From assembly GCA_018609925.1 (NCBI GenBank), contig JAHEOG010000149.1, positions 1-9,212 of the forward strand: 9,212 nt of DNA, given 5' to 3'. Both the position numbers and the translations under genes were made by a program. This stretch comes from Gammaproteobacteria bacterium (lineage in GTDB: Bacteria; Pseudomonadota; Gammaproteobacteria; Thiohalorhabdales; Thiohalorhabdaceae). Positions 7,002 to 9,212 of this stretch are shown one piece after another. How positions within the stretch are numbered: position 1 is the stretch's first letter; the number at the start of each line of letters is the position of its first letter. The notes beneath the pieces are model-generated. The model was not told the origin of the DNA. It saw only the letters and a program-made list of their open reading frames with translations, and ran no database searches.

Positions 7002-8044
7002 GGGGAATGGCCCACCACCATTCGCTGAAGCGCCCGGTCCGAGGGCGGGGTCACCAGCAGTCGGGCTAGGATCCGCTTCACCTCGGAGCGGGGCACCTTG
7101 ACCGTGCCTTGGGGATCCAGCAGGCGCTCCGGTTGGGCCGCGATCCGGTCCAGGGTGCGCCGGGCGAGCACCGCGGGCAGCGCCGCGGCCGCACGGCTTC
7201 GGATCCAGCGCCGGGGCAGGACGTGGAAGAACTCCATGCCCTCGGCCAGATCCTGCAGGGCGGTGGCGATGTGGCGCTCCACCAGGGGGCGTAGCCGCGG
7301 TGCCACCGCCGTGGAGTACAGGTCCCGCAGCTCCAGCCCGCATGCGGTGACCTGGTCCTCCGGCAGGTAGCACCGGCCTCGGCGCAGGTCCCCGGCCAGG
7401 TCCCGCAGGACATTGACCCGCTGCAGGGCGTGGCCGAGCCGGATCCCGGCCCGGTCCAGGCTCTGCAGATCGAGCGCGGCGAACCGCCCCGAGGTGGCGC
7501 CGAGCTCCGCGGCCCAGTAGGCCCCGACACAGCCGGCGTTGCCGTAGAGGTATTCCTCCAGTTCGGCCTCGTCCGAAAGGGCGATAAGCCCCTCCGAATG
7601 CTCCCCGAACCGCGCCAGGTCACGGCGCATGGCCCCGAACAGGATCCCGCAGACCCAACCGGCGCGTCGGCGCGCCGGCACCTCCAGCTCATTGACCCAC
7701 TCCGCAATCGCCGGTAGCCGGGCTATGAGCCCACGCTCGTAGCGGCCGCCGCCGCCCCCCATGGGAGGGGCCTCCAGCGCAATGGGCTCGCCCCGGGAAA
7801 GCCGCTCCGCGGCCTCCTCCAGGCGGGCCAGCCATCGGTCGCGCTCCTCCGGCGGCACCGCCTGGGTATCCGCCACCGTATCCCCCGCCCGGGCGAACAG
7901 GTAGGCGCGGGCGAAATGGCCGCGCAGCTCGGAGGGCAGGAGCCGAAGGCTCAGGACGAAGGAGCGCGCCAGGGCCTCGAGGAGCTCCTCCGGGGTGGGC
8001 AGATGCTGGACGTATGGGGTCTCATCGGCGGGCCGGGTGGAGAT
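6998..8044 (-). CDS. Squalene/phytoene synthase family protein with apparent ATC start
   Basis: A trans-isoprenyl diphosphate head-to-head synthase; it would join two farnesyl (squalene) or geranylgeranyl (phytoene) diphosphates. Reading from ATC at 8044 gives 348 residues. The N-terminal region RSFVLSLRLLPSELR (27-41) and AYLFARAGDTVADT (47-60) contain the first Mg2+ motif DTVAD (55-59); the second, DLAGD (215-219), lies in NVLRDLAGDLRRGRCYLP. Both aspartate-rich sites are intact. The general pattern looks closer to squalene synthases than to phytoene synthases, but the product is not decided by sequence alone. There is no ATG, GTG or TTG in frame from the stop at 8200-8198 down to GTG 7876, which sits inside the first catalytic motif and would delete D55. 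ATC at 8044 follows GGGGAGG by 8 nt. A five-glycine run occurs near 96-100. It is divergent from xthA; no hopanoid or carotenoid partner genes are visible. Confidence 0.86.
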   Translation of the reverse strand: MSTRPADETPYVQHLPTPEELLEALARSFVLSLRLLPSELRGHFARAYLFARAGDTVADTQAVPPEERDRWLARLEEAAERLSRGEPIALEAPPMGGGGGRYERGLIARLPAIAEWVNELEVPARRRAGWVCGILFGAMRRDLARFGEHSEGLIALSDEAELEEYLYGNAGCVGAYWAAELGATSGRFAALDLQSLDRAGIRLGHALQRVNVLRDLAGDLRRGRCYLPEDQVTACGLELRDLYSTAVAPRLRPLVERHIATALQDLAEGMEFFHVLPRRWIRSRAAAALPAVLARRTLDRIAAQPERLLDPQGTVKVPRSEVKRILARLLVTPPSDRALQRMVVGHSP

Positions 8045-8052
8045 GCCGCAAA

Positions 8053-8059
8053 CCTCCCC
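8053..8059 (-). promoter_or_regulatory. Strong Shine-Dalgarno site before the ATC start of the synthase
   Basis: On the minus strand this is GGGGAGG, followed by the 8-nt spacer TTTGCGGC and ATC at 8044-8042. It is the only strong site upstream of the conserved part of the synthase. The TTG inside the spacer is 1 nt from the site and reads nine codons to a TGA, so it is not a usable start. Confidence 0.6.
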
Positions 8060-8125
8060 TGTTGCTGGACGGCCGGAGCGGCCCGGGCGATCCGTAGCCC
8101 GACTCGGGGGACCTGGGCCGCCCGC

Positions 8126-8131
8126 TATGAT
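8126..8131 (+). promoter_or_regulatory. Candidate distal -10 element upstream of xthA
   Basis: TATGAT is five of six with the TATAAT consensus, in an otherwise GC-rich region, about 100 nt upstream of the xthA start. The expected -35 region is not recognisable. Confidence 0.3.
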
Positions 8132-8198
8132 GCCTCGTTTGGCCCGCGGCGGGTAGGGTCGTCCACGGCTCCGCTTTCCCGCTGGGTCCGGGACTAAC

Positions 8199-8204
8199 TA
8201 CAAT
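8199..8204 (+). promoter_or_regulatory. Candidate proximal -10 element upstream of xthA
   Basis: TACAAT is five of six with the consensus, 29 nt before the TTG start, which would leave a leader of roughly 20 nt containing the ribosome-binding site. A weak TTTCCC at 8175-8180 could serve as -35 with an 18-bp spacer. Confidence 0.45.
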
Positions 8205-8221
8205 CGAACCCCAGCGACCAC

Positions 8222-8229
8222 GGGAGGGG
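8222..8229 (+). promoter_or_regulatory. Shine-Dalgarno site fixing the TTG start of xthA
   Basis: GGGAGGGG ends 4 nt before TTG at 8234 (6 nt if the GGGAGG core is used). It supports TTG as the start; the protein then begins exactly at the conserved family N-terminus MKIATWNVNSIR. Confidence 0.7.
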
Positions 8230-8233
8230 CCCT

Positions 8234-9013
8234 TTGAAGATCGCCACCTGGAACGTCAATTCCATCCGCACCCGCGCCGGCCAGGTCCGGGCTTTCCTCG
8301 AGGCCCATCGGCCCGATGTCCTGGCCCTGCAGGAGCTCAAGGCCCCCACCGAGCAGTTCCCCGGGGAGACCTTCGCGGAGATCGGCTACCGGGCCGCTGT
8401 CTTTGGCCAGAAGACCTACAACGGCGTCGCCTTCCTGGCAGCCGAGAGCGCCGGGGAGCCCGAGGCGATCCAGCGCGGGCTGCCCGATGACGACGGGGAG
8501 GCCGGGGCCCGGCTGATCACCGCCCGCTTCGGGGAGCTCACCGTGATCAATGTCTACCTGCCCAACGGCTCGGAGGTGGGCTCGGACAAGTACGCCCACA
8601 AGCTGGAGTGGATGGCGCGGCTGCGCGCCTACCTGGACCAGGCCTTCGATCCCGGGGAGCCGGTGCTGCTGGTGGGGGACTTCAATGTCGCCCCCGAGGA
8701 CCGCGACGTCTACGACGCGGATGCCCTGCGGGACCGGATCCTGTTCTCCGAGCCCGAGAAGGAGGCCCTGGAGCGGATCCGCGCCTGGGGCTTCGTCGAT
8801 TGCTTCCGCCGCCACCACGACGAGGCGGGGCTCTACTCCTGGTGGGACTATCGCCTGAACATGTTCCGCCGCGGCCTGGGCCTGCGCATCGACCACATCT
8901 GGGGCTCGCGGCCCGTCGCCGAGGCCTGCAGTGGCTGCGAGATCCTGGTCGAGCCCCGCCGCTGGCAGCGCCCCTCCGATCACGCCCCGGTGATGGCCGA
9001 GCTGGCCCTGTAA
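8234..9013 (+). CDS. xthA: Exodeoxyribonuclease III (AP endonuclease, ExoA/Xth family)
   Basis: A cytosolic Mg2+-dependent enzyme that cuts DNA 5' to abasic sites and degrades 3' ends in base-excision repair. It has 259 residues, full length. Family and active-site segments: KIATWNVNSIRTR (2-14, N7), ALQELK (31-36, metal ligand E34), NVYLPNG (106-112, Y108), LLVGDFNVAPEDRDVYD (145-161, D149 and N151), LRIDHIWGS (217-225, D220) and the C-terminal SDHAPV (248-253, D249 and H250). All expected catalytic residues are present. Initiation is at TTG rather than ATG, supported by the adjacent GGGAGGGG. It is monocistronic in this window: divergent from the synthase (189 bp) and convergent with the malic enzyme gene, 15 bp between stops, with no clear terminator. 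TTG may lower expression, which is inference. Confidence 0.95.
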   Translation: MKIATWNVNSIRTRAGQVRAFLEAHRPDVLALQELKAPTEQFPGETFAEIGYRAAVFGQKTYNGVAFLAAESAGEPEAIQRGLPDDDGEAGARLITARFGELTVINVYLPNGSEVGSDKYAHKLEWMARLRAYLDQAFDPGEPVLLVGDFNVAPEDRDVYDADALRDRILFSEPEKEALERIRAWGFVDCFRRHHDEAGLYSWWDYRLNMFRRGLGLRIDHIWGSRPVAEACSGCEILVEPRRWQRPSDHAPVMAELAL

Positions 9014-9028
9014 GGGTCCCGCCGGCCC

Positions 9029-9212
9029 CTAGACTGCGCCCTGACCATCGGATCCCTCGCGTGAGCCCCCGTAATCGGGCGGCGCGAGGATGGCTGCCCC
9101 CGTCTCCTCGGCGGCGCGGGCCACCGCCCCGGCCACCCATTCCTGGAGTCGGGGATCGAGGGGCTTGGGGATGAAGTAGTCGGGCCCGAACGCCAGATGA
9201 TCCACCTCGTAG
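9029..9212 (-). CDS. Malic enzyme C-terminus (oxaloacetate-decarboxylating malate dehydrogenase), partial
   Basis: This is the last 60 residues of a gene that runs off the right edge; it is not a long open frame, but the translation is diagnostic. LAFGPDYFIPKPLDPRLQ followed by VAGAVARAAEETGAA matches the C-terminal part of the NAD(P)-binding domain of bacterial malic enzymes, where the FGPxYxIPKPxDPRL motif is typical. The enzyme oxidatively decarboxylates malate to pyruvate in the cytosol. The protein ends about 20 residues after this segment (stop TAG at 9031-9029), so it lacks the phosphotransacetylase-like extension seen in E. coli MaeB. The cofactor (NAD or NADP) cannot be told from this part. 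Confidence 0.82.
   Translation of the reverse strand, partial: YEVDHLAFGPDYFIPKPLDPRLQEWVAGAVARAAEETGAAILAPPDYGGSREGSDGQGAV

Noticed and set aside
6998..7876. Synthase beginning at GTG 7876 (292 residues)
   Set aside because: This start falls within the DTVAD catalytic motif and would remove the conserved first 56 residues, which are clearly encoded upstream in frame.
8022..8051. TTG at 8051 as start of the synthase with a programmed frameshift
   Set aside because: The TTG is 1 nt from the Shine-Dalgarno site, too close to initiate, and reads only nine codons before TGA with no slippery sequence.
7916..8197. A 93-codon plus-strand frame before xthA
   Set aside because: Most of it is antisense to the N-terminal coding part of the synthase; it has no motif and no good ribosome-binding site.
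8198..8983. A 261-codon minus-strand frame opposite xthA
   Set aside because: It is antisense to an unambiguous exonuclease III and has no recognisable domain.

Overview
The window is a high-G+C bacterial chromosome segment, dense with genes, and most likely from a gammaproteobacterium. That assignment is an inference from strong G/C bias at third codon positions, the presence of both coaBC and radC, and protein sequences that read like those of halophilic or sulfur-oxidising Gammaproteobacteria. No tRNA, rRNA, CRISPR array, insertion sequence or phage gene is visible, and no stretch longer than 300 bases lacks a gene.

Layout from left to right: the start of coaBC (minus, cut by the left edge); a 179-bp gap holding two oppositely oriented 42-bp heptad-repeat blocks; a DASS/SLC13 anion transporter (minus); divergently, a DEAD/DEAH helicase with a DUF1998 zinc-binding end, resembling MrfA (plus); convergently, a LOG-family nucleoside-monophosphate phosphoribohydrolase (minus); divergently, radC (plus) followed 36 nt later by a site-2 protease with two CBS domains (plus); a squalene/phytoene synthase (minus) whose stop codon overlaps that of the protease; divergently, xthA (plus); and finally the tail of a malic enzyme (minus, cut by the right edge).

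The genes do not form one pathway. Three concern DNA repair or DNA structure (the MrfA-like helicase, RadC, and exonuclease III) but they are in separate transcription units. The others are metabolic or housekeeping: CoA synthesis, anion uptake, nucleotide and cytokinin-type metabolism, regulated membrane proteolysis, triterpene synthesis and malate decarboxylation. radC and coaBC, which are divergent neighbours in E. coli, keep that orientation here but are separated by the transporter, helicase and LOG genes.

The most unusual observation is that the squalene/phytoene synthase frame has no ATG, GTG or TTG between its upstream stop codon and a GTG lying inside the catalytic motif. An ATC placed 8 nt after a strong Shine-Dalgarno sequence is the only well-positioned initiation site. 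I see no convincing evidence of a new multi-gene system.
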